DNA of 64,000 nt from DASUPK01 sp963831605. GTDB taxonomy: Bacteria; Actinomycetota; Thermoleophilia; Solirubrobacterales; 70-9. The translations under genes and the position numbers were made by a program. The stretch is from assembly GCA_963831605.1 (NCBI GenBank), contig CAWHQR010000005.1, forward strand, positions 449,416-513,415. The letters are read 5' to 3'. The notes below the pieces were generated by a model, which was given only the letters and a program-made list of their open reading frames with translations, ran no database searches and had not been told where the DNA came from. Shown here one piece after another: positions 8,303-15,929 of the stretch; position 1 is the first letter of the stretch, and the number at the start of each line of letters is the position of its first letter.

Positions 8303-8620
8303 ATGGACGATGTGTTCAAGGCACTGGCGGACCCGACTCGGCGGCAGCTGCTCGACCGTCTCTTCAAGCAGGACGGTCAGACGCTCACGGCCCTGGAGGA
8401 GGATCTGCCGATGACGCGCTTCGGTGTGATGAAGCACCTGCGCCAGCTCGAGGAGGCCGGTCTCGTGGTCACGCGAAGGCGGGGCCGCGAGAAGCTCCAC
8501 TACCTGAACCCCGTCCCGATCCGGCTCGTCTACGAGCGCTGGGTCAGCAAGTACGCCGAGCCCTGGGTCTCCGGACTCACGGGCCTCAAACGAGAACTAG
8601 AGGAGGAAGACATTGCCTGA
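8303..8620 (+). CDS. ArsR-family transcriptional regulator
   Basis: 105 residues. The winged helix is clear: MDDVFKALADPTRRQLLDRL at the start, LTALEEDLPMTRFGVMKHLR as helix-turn-helix, and GLVVTRRRGREKLHYLNPVP as the wing. No cysteine metal-binding motif is present, so it is of the non-metal type commonly paired with SRPBCC proteins. The start at 8303 is set by the promoter geometry (leaderless), not by a ribosome binding site. It overlaps the next gene by eight bases and very likely represses its own operon through the palindrome at 8273-8288. Confidence 0.88.
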   Translation: MDDVFKALADPTRRQLLDRLFKQDGQTLTALEEDLPMTRFGVMKHLRQLEEAGLVVTRRRGREKLHYLNPVPIRLVYERWVSKYAEPWVSGLTGLKRELEEEDIA

Positions 8621-9134
8621 GGAATTCGACGTTCCCCATCAGATCACGCTGGTCCCGGACTCCGATGGGAGCACTGGGACCGCCGTGTTCGAGATCTACA
8701 TCAAGACAACGCCCGAACGGCTCTGGGAGGCCATCACCGATCCGGAGATGCGCGCGAAGTACAGCTTCGGGGTCGCCACGACCTCCGACTGGACGCAGGG
8801 CTCGACCTACAGCTCAGGCGTCCCCGGCGTGATCGAGATCGCCGAGGGCGAGAACCTGGAGGTCGATCCACCCACCCGGCTGGTGCAGACGATGACCGCC
8901 CTGTGGAGCGACGAGGTGAAGGCCGTCGGCTCCTCTCGGGTGACCTGGGAGATCCGCACGGTCGGCGACTCCTGTCAGCTGACGGTGATCCACGACCAGC
9001 TCCCGATCGATGCCAACGGCGAGCTCTACGGCGGCTGGATGATGATTCTCTCCGGCCTGAAGACGCTGCTCGAGACCGGAGAGCTGCTCGACACCCCCGG
9101 CTCGCTCCGATACTCACGGGCGTCTGCGGGCTGA
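8613..9134 (+). CDS. SRPBCC (AHSA1/START-like) domain protein
   Basis: 173 residues from a TTG start at 8613, preceded by a strong AGGAGGAAGA site (8601-8610) inside the end of arsR. The fold is a hydrophobic-ligand-binding helix-grip: FEIYIKTTPERLWEAITDPE at the start is the family hallmark, then WTQGSTY, LVQTMTALWSDEVKAVGSSR, and a C-terminal helix GGWMMILSGLKTLLETGELL. ArsR-SRPBCC pairs are a standard arrangement in actinobacteria, in which the SRPBCC protein is thought to bind or act on a small molecule. The ligand is not known. Part of the arsR-SRPBCC-VOC operon. Confidence 0.87.
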   Translation: MPEEFDVPHQITLVPDSDGSTGTAVFEIYIKTTPERLWEAITDPEMRAKYSFGVATTSDWTQGSTYSSGVPGVIEIAEGENLEVDPPTRLVQTMTALWSDEVKAVGSSRVTWEIRTVGDSCQLTVIHDQLPIDANGELYGGWMMILSGLKTLLETGELLDTPGSLRYSRASAG

Positions 9135-9140
9135 CATGAT

Positions 9141-9171
9141 CGAGGCGCCGTCCGCACGGGACGGCGCCTCG
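9141..9171. promoter_or_regulatory. 13-bp perfect hairpin between SRPBCC and VOC genes
   Basis: CGAGGCGCCGTCC (9141-9153), loop GCACG, GGACGGCGCCTCG (9159-9171): thirteen perfect pairs. It starts six bases after the SRPBCC stop and ends 21 bases before the VOC start. There is no run of T after it, so a simple intrinsic terminator is unlikely on base composition alone; it may lower expression of the third gene or protect the 3' end of the first two. Confidence 0.7.
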
Positions 9172-9192
9172 ACACGACCTGAGGAGAAACCC

Positions 9193-9624
9193 ATGGCCAC
9201 ACAGACGCAGCTGCTCAACGGCATCGACTTCATCGCCTTCCCGACCAAGGACGCCGAGGTCGCGAAGAAGTTCTACGGCGAGACCCTCGGCCTGCCGTTC
9301 GGGAAGCAGTGGGGGGAGATGCCCGCTTACGAATTCGAGACCGGAGTCGTGACGATCGCGCTGATGCAGGTCGACGCATTCAACATCGACTTCAGCCCGA
9401 ACACCACCCCGCTGGAGTTCCACGTCGATGACTTCGACGCCGCCAAGACCGAGCTCGAATCACGCGGCGTCGAGTTCGTCAGCGACGTGATCGACAGCGG
9501 GGTCTGCAAGCAGGCGATCTTCACCGACCCCGACGGCAACGTTCTGGCGATCCACCACCGCTACGCCGGGGGCGTCGCGCCGCAGGAGGCGATGGACGCC
9601 GCGGTCGAGAGCGCGGACGCTTAG
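9193..9624 (+). CDS. VOC-family (glyoxalase/dioxygenase-fold) protein
   Basis: 143 residues. The start at 9193 follows GAGGAG (9181-9186) and begins MATQTQLLNGIDFIAFPTKD; an in-frame ATG at 9136 is rejected because it would translate the hairpin. One VOC domain with two beta-alpha-beta-beta-beta modules: AEVAKKFYGETLGLPFG and FHVDDFDAAKTELESRGVEF, ending KQAIFTDPDGNVLAIHHRY. The metal ligands of true glyoxalase I are only partly recognisable, so the reaction is not known. Third gene of the ArsR operon; its stop abuts the stop of pafBC on the other strand without any gap. Confidence 0.85.
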   Translation: MATQTQLLNGIDFIAFPTKDAEVAKKFYGETLGLPFGKQWGEMPAYEFETGVVTIALMQVDAFNIDFSPNTTPLEFHVDDFDAAKTELESRGVEFVSDVIDSGVCKQAIFTDPDGNVLAIHHRYAGGVAPQEAMDAAVESADA

Positions 9625-11709
9625 CTAGGCGGCCTTGACAGCCGTGGCGCCGGCGTCGACTCGAAGCTCGAGAGCGATCGCCTCGCGCGCTGCCTCGGGC
9701 TCCAGCACGACGAACTCGCCGGCGCCCTTGAGGATCTCGCGGAGCAGCCAGTCGGTTGAGCCGTAGGGCACCTCGATCACGAGGGCGTCGTCGGCCAGCT
9801 CCTCGATCACCGTGTGCTCCTCGCGGGCCCAGCGGGCCCGCTCAGGCGAAACCCAGACCCGGGCCACATCAGCCGCCGGAACGTGCTCGCCGGAAAGCCA
9901 GCCGCCCTCGATCGCGGCGATGTCCTCGACCTCGGGGCGCGGCTCGAAGCGCTCCCGCAGGACCTCCGCCTCCTTGATCCGGTCGAGCCGGAAGTGGCGG
10001 ACGTCCTCGCGCCGGCGGTCATACGAGGCGACGTACCAGCCCTCCGGGCCGTTGGCGAGCGTGTAGGGCTCGATCTCGCGCTTGGTGAACTCGTCCTCGT
10101 TCTCCTTGTAGTACTGGATGGAGAGGACCCGCTGCCCCTCGATCGCCTTGTTCACCTTGCGGGCGACGTCCGCGTCGTCGCCACCCGAGGCGGCGATCTC
10201 GAGGCCCTCCTCGGACGGATCGTGGCCGAGCGCCGCCACGATCTTCTTCCGGGCACTGACCAGGCCGCTCTGCGGCAGGTGGTCGCCGAACAGGTCGATC
10301 GCGGCGACCAGCGCTTTCGCCTCGAGCGGCAGCAGCCGCGCGGGCTTCGCGAAGTTGTCGCCGTAGGGCTCGGCGTCGACCTCGATCTCGTCCCCCTGGA
10401 GCTCGGCGTAGAGGACGTAGGTGCCGCCCCCGAAGTTGACGACGTTGAGCAGGTCGATGTCGTCCCGGAGCTCCTCCTCGCTCACGTGCAGCCGGTCCAC
10501 CACGTCGGCGGTTGACAGTCGGGCCTCGCCCTTGGCGGACTCGATCAGCATCCCCGCCAACGTCACGAGGCGGGCGAAGCGCTCCGGCCGGATCGAGGAG
10601 TCCGAGCGGCCATTGGAGCGGGTCGAACGAGGGGCCGGGGGCACGGTCCGCACGGACGCGGCCGACTCGAAGTCGTCGCTGTGGCGCTCGGAGAGCTGGT
10701 CGAGCCGCTGGGCGACCTCCTCGGCGAGCTCGGGAGGATCCAGCACGGTCGCGTTCTGCCGCCAGTGCAGGACCCAGGCGACCATCTGTCGGCTGGAGGC
10801 GTACTCGCTCTCGAAGATGCGGCCCTTGCCGGGCGAGCCGTCGCCGCGCCCGGGGTTGCGGAATTCACCGTAGGCGCCGAAGTCACGCTCCACCAGCCAG
10901 GCGACACGCTCCTTCAGGAAGATCTTCGCGGTGCCCTGGATCTCGCCGAGCTGCCACTCGGCCTTGCGGGCATAGTCGCGGCGCTCGAAGTTCTCGGGCG
11001 GGGAGAAGTCGTGCTCGGCCTTCGAGGCGTAGGAGACCTTGCCCCGGATGCGCGAGAGGCGGAAGACGCGAATCGCGTCCCGTTCGTGGGAGCGGCCGAT
11101 CAGGTAGAACTGCCCGCCGCGATAGACCAGGTGGTACGGGTCGACCTTGCGCTTCTCCTGCGAGTCGCGCTCGATCGTGTAGTAGGTGAACTCGATCGTC
11201 TTGCGCCGCGAGATCGCGGTCTCGATCTTCGAGAGGCGCTGGGAGACCTCGGCGCCGTCGGCCTTGGCGGTCATCCGGACCTCGACCGAGGACTGCTCGG
11301 GTGCGGTCAGGGGGCTGGGCCGTCCCCACGAGACCTGCTGCAGGGCGAGCCGCAGCGGCTCGGCGTACGCGAACTCCCCGTCCAGCAGCTGGAGTGCGGT
11401 CTGCAGCGCGGCGAGCTCGTCGTCGCCGAACTTGATCTCGGGCAGGTAGTAGTTCTCGGGTGGCAGGGAGTAGAGCTCCGATTCGTAGCCCTGCATGCTC
11501 TCGCCGGGCTTCTCCACCTGGAGGGTGATGCCGAGGCTCTCGAGCTCGGCGCGGTCGGCATAGAAGCGGCGCGCGAAGGCGTCGTCGTTCATGTCGCTGT
11601 ACCCCTCCACCTCACGCTTGATCTCGAGCGCCGAGGTCGGCCTGCCCTGAGCCATTAGGTAGGAGATCAGCGAGAGCTGGCGGATCAGCTTCTCGGTGTC
11701 CTTGGCCAT
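9625..11709 (-). CDS. pafBC: PafB-PafC fusion: tandem helix-turn-helix/WYL transcriptional regulator
   Basis: 694 residues from the ATG at 11709 (MAKDTEKLIRQLSLISYLMA). Two halves of the same design follow each other. Residues about 1-320: HTH, WYL domain (KTIEFTYYTIERDSQEKRKV, VDPYHLVYRGGQFYLIGRSH) and WCX domain. Residues about 350-694: a second HTH-like region (RFARLVTLAGMLIESAKGEA), WYL domain (RVLSIQYYKENEDEFTKREI, IEPYTLANGPEGWYVASYDR) and WCX. In most actinobacteria these are two adjacent genes, pafB and pafC, whose products together activate the LexA-independent DNA-damage response; fused forms are known. No Pup ligase, Dop or proteasome genes, which usually neighbour them, are in this window. 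A palindrome lies upstream at 11774-11798. Confidence 0.87.
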   Translation of the reverse strand: MAKDTEKLIRQLSLISYLMAQGRPTSALEIKREVEGYSDMNDDAFARRFYADRAELESLGITLQVEKPGESMQGYESELYSLPPENYYLPEIKFGDDELAALQTALQLLDGEFAYAEPLRLALQQVSWGRPSPLTAPEQSSVEVRMTAKADGAEVSQRLSKIETAISRRKTIEFTYYTIERDSQEKRKVDPYHLVYRGGQFYLIGRSHERDAIRVFRLSRIRGKVSYASKAEHDFSPPENFERRDYARKAEWQLGEIQGTAKIFLKERVAWLVERDFGAYGEFRNPGRGDGSPGKGRIFESEYASSRQMVAWVLHWRQNATVLDPPELAEEVAQRLDQLSERHSDDFESAASVRTVPPAPRSTRSNGRSDSSIRPERFARLVTLAGMLIESAKGEARLSTADVVDRLHVSEEELRDDIDLLNVVNFGGGTYVLYAELQGDEIEVDAEPYGDNFAKPARLLPLEAKALVAAIDLFGDHLPQSGLVSARKKIVAALGHDPSEEGLEIAASGGDDADVARKVNKAIEGQRVLSIQYYKENEDEFTKREIEPYTLANGPEGWYVASYDRRREDVRHFRLDRIKEAEVLRERFEPRPEVEDIAAIEGGWLSGEHVPAADVARVWVSPERARWAREEHTVIEELADDALVIEVPYGSTDWLLREILKGAGEFVVLEPEAAREAIALELRVDAGATAVKAA

Positions 11710-11773
11710 CCGCGAAGCAGGATAGTCGCGGGATGTGGGCGACCAATCCGCGGGGATCGCGGATCGAAAACGA

Positions 11774-11798
11774 AATGCGCAATTTGCGCGGGCGCATT
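11774..11798. promoter_or_regulatory. inverted repeat upstream of pafBC
   Basis: AATGCGC (11774-11780) and GCGCATT (11792-11798) form seven-base arms. A second, overlapping palindrome GCGCAATTTGCGC lies at 11777-11789. The element is 65 bases upstream of the pafBC start and 73 bases downstream of the lipoprotein gene stop, all on the minus strand. It could be an operator or a transcript hairpin; nothing in the sequence decides between them. Confidence 0.45.
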
Positions 11799-11870
11799 GC
11801 TCCGGGGAAAGTCGCCATGGCCGTGCTGCGGACACGCCGTTAGATTGCGCGTGCGCTGCTCGATGGACGG

Positions 11871-12497
11871 CTAGCTGACCGAGAAGCTCGAAATCGCCCG
11901 CTCGATCATCGGCGAGGAGCGGTCCCAGAGCGAGGGGGGAGCCGCGCCGACGATCACGGTGGTGGCGGTGCGACCCCGGACGATGCAGGCGATCTCCATG
12001 TAGTGCCGGCTCGTCTTCGTCGCGTACCGATCCTTCACACAGGAGCCCGTCGCAGCCCGGAACCGGAGCCCGGTGGCCGAGGCGAGTGGGGTCAGGTCGC
12101 TGTCCCCCTCCTCGCGGTTGTGGGCGGGCCGGAAGCTCGCCCAGTTCGTGAGGGTCTCGTCGCCTCCCTGCGGCGTGATGTTCAGGTAGCCGTTGATCCG
12201 GCCGCCCCTGCGCAGCGTCGCGGTCACGGTGCCCGGATCGGTCCTGCTGAGCCGCCACCCGGGCGGGTAGGAGAGGCTGGCGTCCCCGGAGGGCAGGGGC
12301 CTCGTGCTCCATCCGGGCCCGGGGCGATCCGGGTGGACCCAGGCGAATGCCACCTGGTTGGCCGGTGCCGCGGGCCCGCTGCCCTCTCGCTCACCGCCGG
12401 AGGCGCCGCAGGCGGCAAGCGTCGCCGCGCCCGCCAGAGCGAGCGCGGCGACGAGGGCCCGATGCCAGCGAGTCGGCCTAGATGTTGCCGTCGCCAT
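11871..12497 (-). CDS. exported lipoprotein of unknown function
   Basis: 208 residues from the ATG at 12497. MATATSRPTRWHRALVAALA leads into a hydrophobic stretch and the lipobox LAAC (Cys about residue 30), so the mature protein should be lipidated and held on the outer face of the membrane. A Gly/Ser/Pro-rich spacer follows, then a single domain beginning near WSTRPLPSGDASLSYPPGWR and ending ERAISSFSVS, with a Cys pair (GSCVKDRY and EIACIVRG) that may form a disulfide. 'SYPPGWR' resembles the PsbP/Mog1-like alpha-beta-alpha fold entry, but that is a guess. The start lies 20 bases inside the His-rich peptide gene, in another frame, so the two are likely cotranscribed. Confidence 0.75.
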   Translation of the reverse strand: MATATSRPTRWHRALVAALALAGAATLAACGASGGEREGSGPAAPANQVAFAWVHPDRPGPGWSTRPLPSGDASLSYPPGWRLSRTDPGTVTATLRRGGRINGYLNITPQGGDETLTNWASFRPAHNREEGDSDLTPLASATGLRFRAATGSCVKDRYATKTSRHYMEIACIVRGRTATTVIVGAAPPSLWDRSSPMIERAISSFSVS

Positions 12498-12666
12498 CGC
12501 TGGGCCCGCCGTTGTTGTCGGCGTCATGGTCCCCGCCGTTGTGCTGGGGAATCCCGGAGTGATGGTGGTGGTGATGGTGTCCCGCGAAAGCGACGCCCGC
12601 ACCGCCGACCGCAAGGGCCAGCGCCGCGATCCCCGCAACGATCCACCTGCCGGTCCTGTTCAACAT
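12478..12666 (-). CDS. small secreted histidine-rich peptide
   Basis: 62 residues, with AGAAGGG placed nine bases before the ATG. Residues 1-28 are a strong signal peptide (MLNRTGRWIVAGIAALALAV then GGAGVAFA). Cleavage leaves about 34 residues that begin GHHHHHHHSG, then IPQHNGG, and end with an Asp/Asn/Gly stretch (DHDADNNGGPSDGDGN) resembling calcium-loop sequences. Nine histidines in so short a mature peptide suggest binding of Zn, Ni or Cu outside the cell or at the wall. The gene overlaps the downstream lipoprotein gene by 20 bases, so both may act together in metal capture or buffering (inference). No family name can be given. Confidence 0.75.
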   Translation of the reverse strand: MLNRTGRWIVAGIAALALAVGGAGVAFAGHHHHHHHSGIPQHNGGDHDADNNGGPSDGDGNI

Positions 12667-12766
12667 CGAGTCATCCCTTCTCGCGTTTGATTTGCCTGCG
12701 TACTACGGCGCGGGGCGAGTGGGGGATGGCTGTCTTATGAAGGTTTTATTTCCGGCCTTCGGTCAA

Positions 12767-12789
12767 TTCAGGCTGGCTCGCCAGCTGAA
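12767..12789. terminator. hairpin downstream of the YhaM-like gene
   Basis: TTCA-(G)-GCTGG, loop CTCG, CCAGC-TGAA: nine pairs with one bulged G. It lies 34 bases after the stop of the yhaM-like gene (minus strand) and before the His-rich gene. No T-run follows. It fits a stop or processing point between the two transcription units. Confidence 0.45.
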
Positions 12790-12822
12790 TAGCGCGCGGA
12801 GTCTATGCCGACCGAGGGCCGT

Positions 12823-13836
12823 CTAGGCCGCGCGGGAGCCGAAGAACGCGGAGCCGTCGATCCCTCTGTCGAAGCGCGACCAGCTCTCGCCGTCGGCGAG
12901 CTCCTTCTCGAGGCGGTCGAAGCTCCCGAGCTTGCCGCCCAGGTTGTCGATCGAGTGCACCAGGGTCGCCTCGCGGGTCGCGGGGACGACGGGCGAGCCG
13001 TGTTCGAGCTGGCCGTGGTGCGAGAGGATGATGTGGAGGATCGCCTGGGCGAGCCCCGGATCGAAGCCCTCGATGTCCTCGATCTCGCGGCGGACCTTGT
13101 AGTAGCCGCGCGGGATCTCACCCTCGAGTCGGCCCACGTCGGTCAGCTCGATGGCGAGTGGGTCGTCGTTGTAGGCCTCGGTCTTGCCGATGTCGTGGAG
13201 CATCGCGCCGGTCACCGCGATCTCGCGATCGATGCCGGGGAAGAAATTGGCGGCCGCGCTCACGGCCTGGGCCACGGAGAGGGTGTGCTCCAGCAGCCCT
13301 CCGGCATAGGCCTGGTGGTAGTGCTTCGCGGCGGGCGCCTCCCGGAACCGCGCCCAGGACTCGGTGCCGGCACCGAAGAAGCGGTCGAGCAGCTCGTGCA
13401 GGGAGGGGTTCTGGACGGTGCCGATCAGCTCGCGCAGGTCGGTCTCGAGCAGGTCCACCGAGCGCTGTGGCCCCTCGGCGAGCTGCTCCGCGTCGTACTC
13501 GCCAGGCCCGGCGACCCGCACGGCGACGAGCTTGATCTGCTTGCCGAACTGCGGGTGGATCGCGAAGCTGCCGCGGACGATCACGATCGAGCCGGGAGCG
13601 CAGATCTCGAAGGACTCTGCAACTCCGTCCCACGCGATCGCGGGGACGGTGCCGGTCTTGTCCGCGAGCACGACCCGCAGGAAGTCCTCGCCGTTGCGCT
13701 TCTGGCGCCGCTCGCGTTCGCGGACGACGAACGCCCCGGTGATCTGGTCGCCGTCCGACATCTCGCGCAGCAGGCGCGTCGGACCGGGCTCGGGCGGGGT
13801 GGACCCGCTGCCGTTCTCGAAGAGGCTTTCGGCCAT
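12823..13836 (-). CDS. 3'-5' exoribonuclease YhaM family (OB-fold plus HD domain)
   Basis: 337 residues. Residues about 25-125 form an OB-fold nucleic-acid-binding domain (DGDQITGAFVVRERERRQKR, FLRVVLADKTGTVPAIAWDG). Residues about 165-310 form an HD phosphohydrolase domain: GGLLEHTLSVAQAV, then GAMLHDIGKTEAYN with the HD pair, then HIILSHHGQLEHGSP and THE late VHSIDNLGGK acidic residue. This order is that of YhaM/CBF1, a metal-dependent 3'-5' exonuclease that trims RNA and possibly single-stranded DNA in the cytoplasm. The first 25 residues (NGSGSTPPEPGPT) are a flexible leader. Divergent from ltrA with 47 bases between starts. Confidence 0.87.
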   Translation of the reverse strand: MAESLFENGSGSTPPEPGPTRLLREMSDGDQITGAFVVRERERRQKRNGEDFLRVVLADKTGTVPAIAWDGVAESFEICAPGSIVIVRGSFAIHPQFGKQIKLVAVRVAGPGEYDAEQLAEGPQRSVDLLETDLRELIGTVQNPSLHELLDRFFGAGTESWARFREAPAAKHYHQAYAGGLLEHTLSVAQAVSAAANFFPGIDREIAVTGAMLHDIGKTEAYNDDPLAIELTDVGRLEGEIPRGYYKVRREIEDIEGFDPGLAQAILHIILSHHGQLEHGSPVVPATREATLVHSIDNLGGKLGSFDRLEKELADGESWSRFDRGIDGSAFFGSRAA

Positions 13837-13883
13837 CAGGTCATTGAAATTAGAGGCGGCTGCGGACAGGACGGGGCGCCGAG

Positions 13884-15059
13884 ATGACCGACTTGGTAAC
13901 GAATATGACCCCGATGTCAGAAAGCACGAGCGCGCCGTCAGAGGTGGAGGGAGAGCTCCGGGTCTCGTCCGTTGAGCTCTTCTTCGACCTCGTCTTCGTT
14001 TTCACGATCACGCAGCTGACGGCGGTCCTCGTCCACCACCCGACCGGCGAGGCACTCGCGCAGGTCGTGCTCATGCTGACGGCGATCTGGTGGATGTACG
14101 GGGCGTTCGCCTGGCTCACGAACGCTGTGCCGCCGGACCGGGTGGCCCTGCGCCTGCCGCTCCTCGGCGGCATGCTCGCCTTCTTCGTCATCTCGCTGAC
14201 CATTCCCACGGCCTTCGGCGACAACGGGGTGATCTTCGCCTGCGCGTACCTGGCCGTGATCGCCGTGCACACGGTGCTCTACATGCAGTCCGCGAGCTGG
14301 ACCGCCACCGGTGTCTGGAGCTTCGCGCGGATGAACGTGCTCGCCGGGGTCCTCATCCTGGTCGGCGCGATCATCGGCGGCGCCGCCGAGTACGTGCTCT
14401 GGGGGGTGGCCGTGACGATCTTCGTCGTCGTCCCGGCGATGGTTCCCGAGGGCGCTGGATGGATCAGGCCTGGCCATTTCGTGGAGCGGCACGGGCTCGT
14501 GGTGATGGTGGCCCTCGGCGAGTCGGTGGTCGCTGTCGGGATCGGCGCTTCCCACATCCAGATCAGCGGCCAGATGCTGGCGGTGGCCACCCTCGGCCTC
14601 ACCCTGAGCGCCGAGCTCTGGTGGGTCTACTTCGGCGGCGATGACATCGAGGCCGAGGGCGCGCTCCGGCGCATGAAGCCGACCAAGCGTGACTTCTTCG
14701 ACACGAATCTCGCGTACTTCTGGGCTCACCTGGTGATGCTGCTCGGGATCGTCTGCCTGGCCGCGGGGCTCGAGCGCGCGATCGGGCACTCCTCCGACTC
14801 CCTCAGCTTCGCGCGGGCGCTGGAGCTCGGGGGCGGGACGGCCCTCTTCCTCGGCGGGCACGCGCTCTTCCGGTGGTTCCTGGGTCTGCCCCTCAAGCCG
14901 TGGCGGGCGGTCGCGTTGGTCCTCGCTCTCGCCACCATCCCGCTCGGCACCACGTCCTCGGCGCTCGCCCAGCTCGTCGCCCTGGTGGTCCCCCTCTGGA
15001 TCTGCCTGGCGATCGAGCTCGTCAGGGAGCCCCGCCCGGCGGAGGCGGCCGCCGGCTAG
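13884..15059 (+). CDS. ltrA: low temperature requirement protein A (LtrA) family membrane protein
   Basis: 391 residues. The N-terminal signature VSSVELFFDLVFVFTITQLT is that of LtrA, and at least ten hydrophobic helices follow through to IPLGTTSSALAQLVALVVPL. The family was named for a cold-sensitive Listeria mutant; its biochemical role is unknown. In-frame ATG codons at 13905 and 13914 are possible later starts; none has a strong ribosome binding site. The conserved HGLVVMVALGESVVAVG block sits in the second half. The TAG stop shares the four bases CTAG with the stop of the endonuclease IV gene on the other strand. Confidence 0.87.
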   Translation: MTDLVTNMTPMSESTSAPSEVEGELRVSSVELFFDLVFVFTITQLTAVLVHHPTGEALAQVVLMLTAIWWMYGAFAWLTNAVPPDRVALRLPLLGGMLAFFVISLTIPTAFGDNGVIFACAYLAVIAVHTVLYMQSASWTATGVWSFARMNVLAGVLILVGAIIGGAAEYVLWGVAVTIFVVVPAMVPEGAGWIRPGHFVERHGLVVMVALGESVVAVGIGASHIQISGQMLAVATLGLTLSAELWWVYFGGDDIEAEGALRRMKPTKRDFFDTNLAYFWAHLVMLLGIVCLAAGLERAIGHSSDSLSFARALELGGGTALFLGGHALFRWFLGLPLKPWRAVALVLALATIPLGTTSSALAQLVALVVPLWICLAIELVREPRPAEAAAG

Positions 15060-15838
15060 GCCAGAGCCTTTCGCACGAAGTCGAGATCGGCGCGCATCGC
15101 CTTCGAATCTCCCGGCGTCTCGACGACGACGGGCGGCCCGGCGGCCTCGATCATCGCGTCCAGGACGTCGGCCCCGATCTCGCCCTTCCCGAGGTTGGCG
15201 TGCCGGTCGGCCCCGGTGCCGGCCGGATCGCGGGAGTCGTTCGCGTGGAGCAGGTCGATCCGGCCGACGATCTTCCGGACGCGTTCGACGGCATCCGAGA
15301 GATCCTCGCCGGCAGCGTGCGCGTGACAGGTGTCGAAGCAGAAGCCGATCTCGACGTCCGTCTTCATCTTCGAGATGCCCTCCCAGAGACGGGCGAGGGC
15401 GTCGAAGCGGCGGGCCACGGCGTTCTTCCCTCCGGCCGTGTTCTCGAGGTAGACCGGCACGTCGGAGGTGAGCATCTCGAGCGTGCGGATCCAGCGGCCG
15501 ACCCCCTCGGCGACGTCGTCGTCGGCGTGACCCCCGTGAACGATCACAGCGGCCGCGCCGACCTCGGCGGCGGCTTCGCAGGTCTGCTGGAGGATCTTGC
15601 GCGACCCGTAGCGGACGTTGTTGCGAGGGGAGCAGACGTTGATCAGGTACGGGGCGTGCACGTAGAGCGGGACCTTCGACTCGCGCAGCTCCTTCGCGTC
15701 CTTGCGGGGTGGCGGTTTCTTCCACCCCTGGGGGTCGGAGAGAAAGATCTGGACGCAGTCGGCGCCGATCTCCTTCGCCTCCTTCAGCGGCTTGTCCGGC
15801 GCCACGTGCGCCCCGACCACTGCCTTCTTCCGTGCCAT
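15056..15838 (-). CDS. nfo: deoxyribonuclease IV (AP endonuclease, xylose-isomerase-like TIM barrel)
   Basis: 260 residues from the ATG at 15838 (MARKKAVVGAHVAPDKPLKE); this start is chosen because VGAHV is always at the N-terminus. Endonuclease IV cuts DNA at abasic sites and needs three zinc ions. The metal-site blocks are present: YVHAPYLINVCSP, AAVIVHGGHAD, VYLENTAGG, IGFCFDTCHAHAAG, LLHANDSRDPAGTGADRHAN and VVVETPGD. It is somewhat shorter than E. coli Nfo (285). Convergent with ltrA, sharing the CTAG at 15056-15059. It adds to a loose group of DNA-repair genes in the window (PafBC, MrfA-like helicase). Confidence 0.88.
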   Translation of the reverse strand: MARKKAVVGAHVAPDKPLKEAKEIGADCVQIFLSDPQGWKKPPPRKDAKELRESKVPLYVHAPYLINVCSPRNNVRYGSRKILQQTCEAAAEVGAAAVIVHGGHADDDVAEGVGRWIRTLEMLTSDVPVYLENTAGGKNAVARRFDALARLWEGISKMKTDVEIGFCFDTCHAHAAGEDLSDAVERVRKIVGRIDLLHANDSRDPAGTGADRHANLGKGEIGADVLDAMIEAAGPPVVVETPGDSKAMRADLDFVRKALA

Positions 15839-15929
15839 CGCACCGAAGTCTCCCGGAACCCTCCCCAGCACGTCCGGGGGAGGGTCCCGGGTGACTCGCT
15901 CGGTCCCGCCAGCGAGACGAGCTCCCCAG

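Noticed and set aside
11871..12638. A longer start for the lipoprotein at 12638
   Set aside because: It would put 47 residues before the signal peptide and read through most of the His-rich gene in another frame. The ATG at 12497 gives a normal lipoprotein start.
13938..15725. A 595-codon open frame opposite ltrA and nfo
   Set aside because: It crosses the ends of two convergent genes and is low-complexity Arg/Glu/His/Asp-rich. Neither partner gene would tolerate it as the main product.
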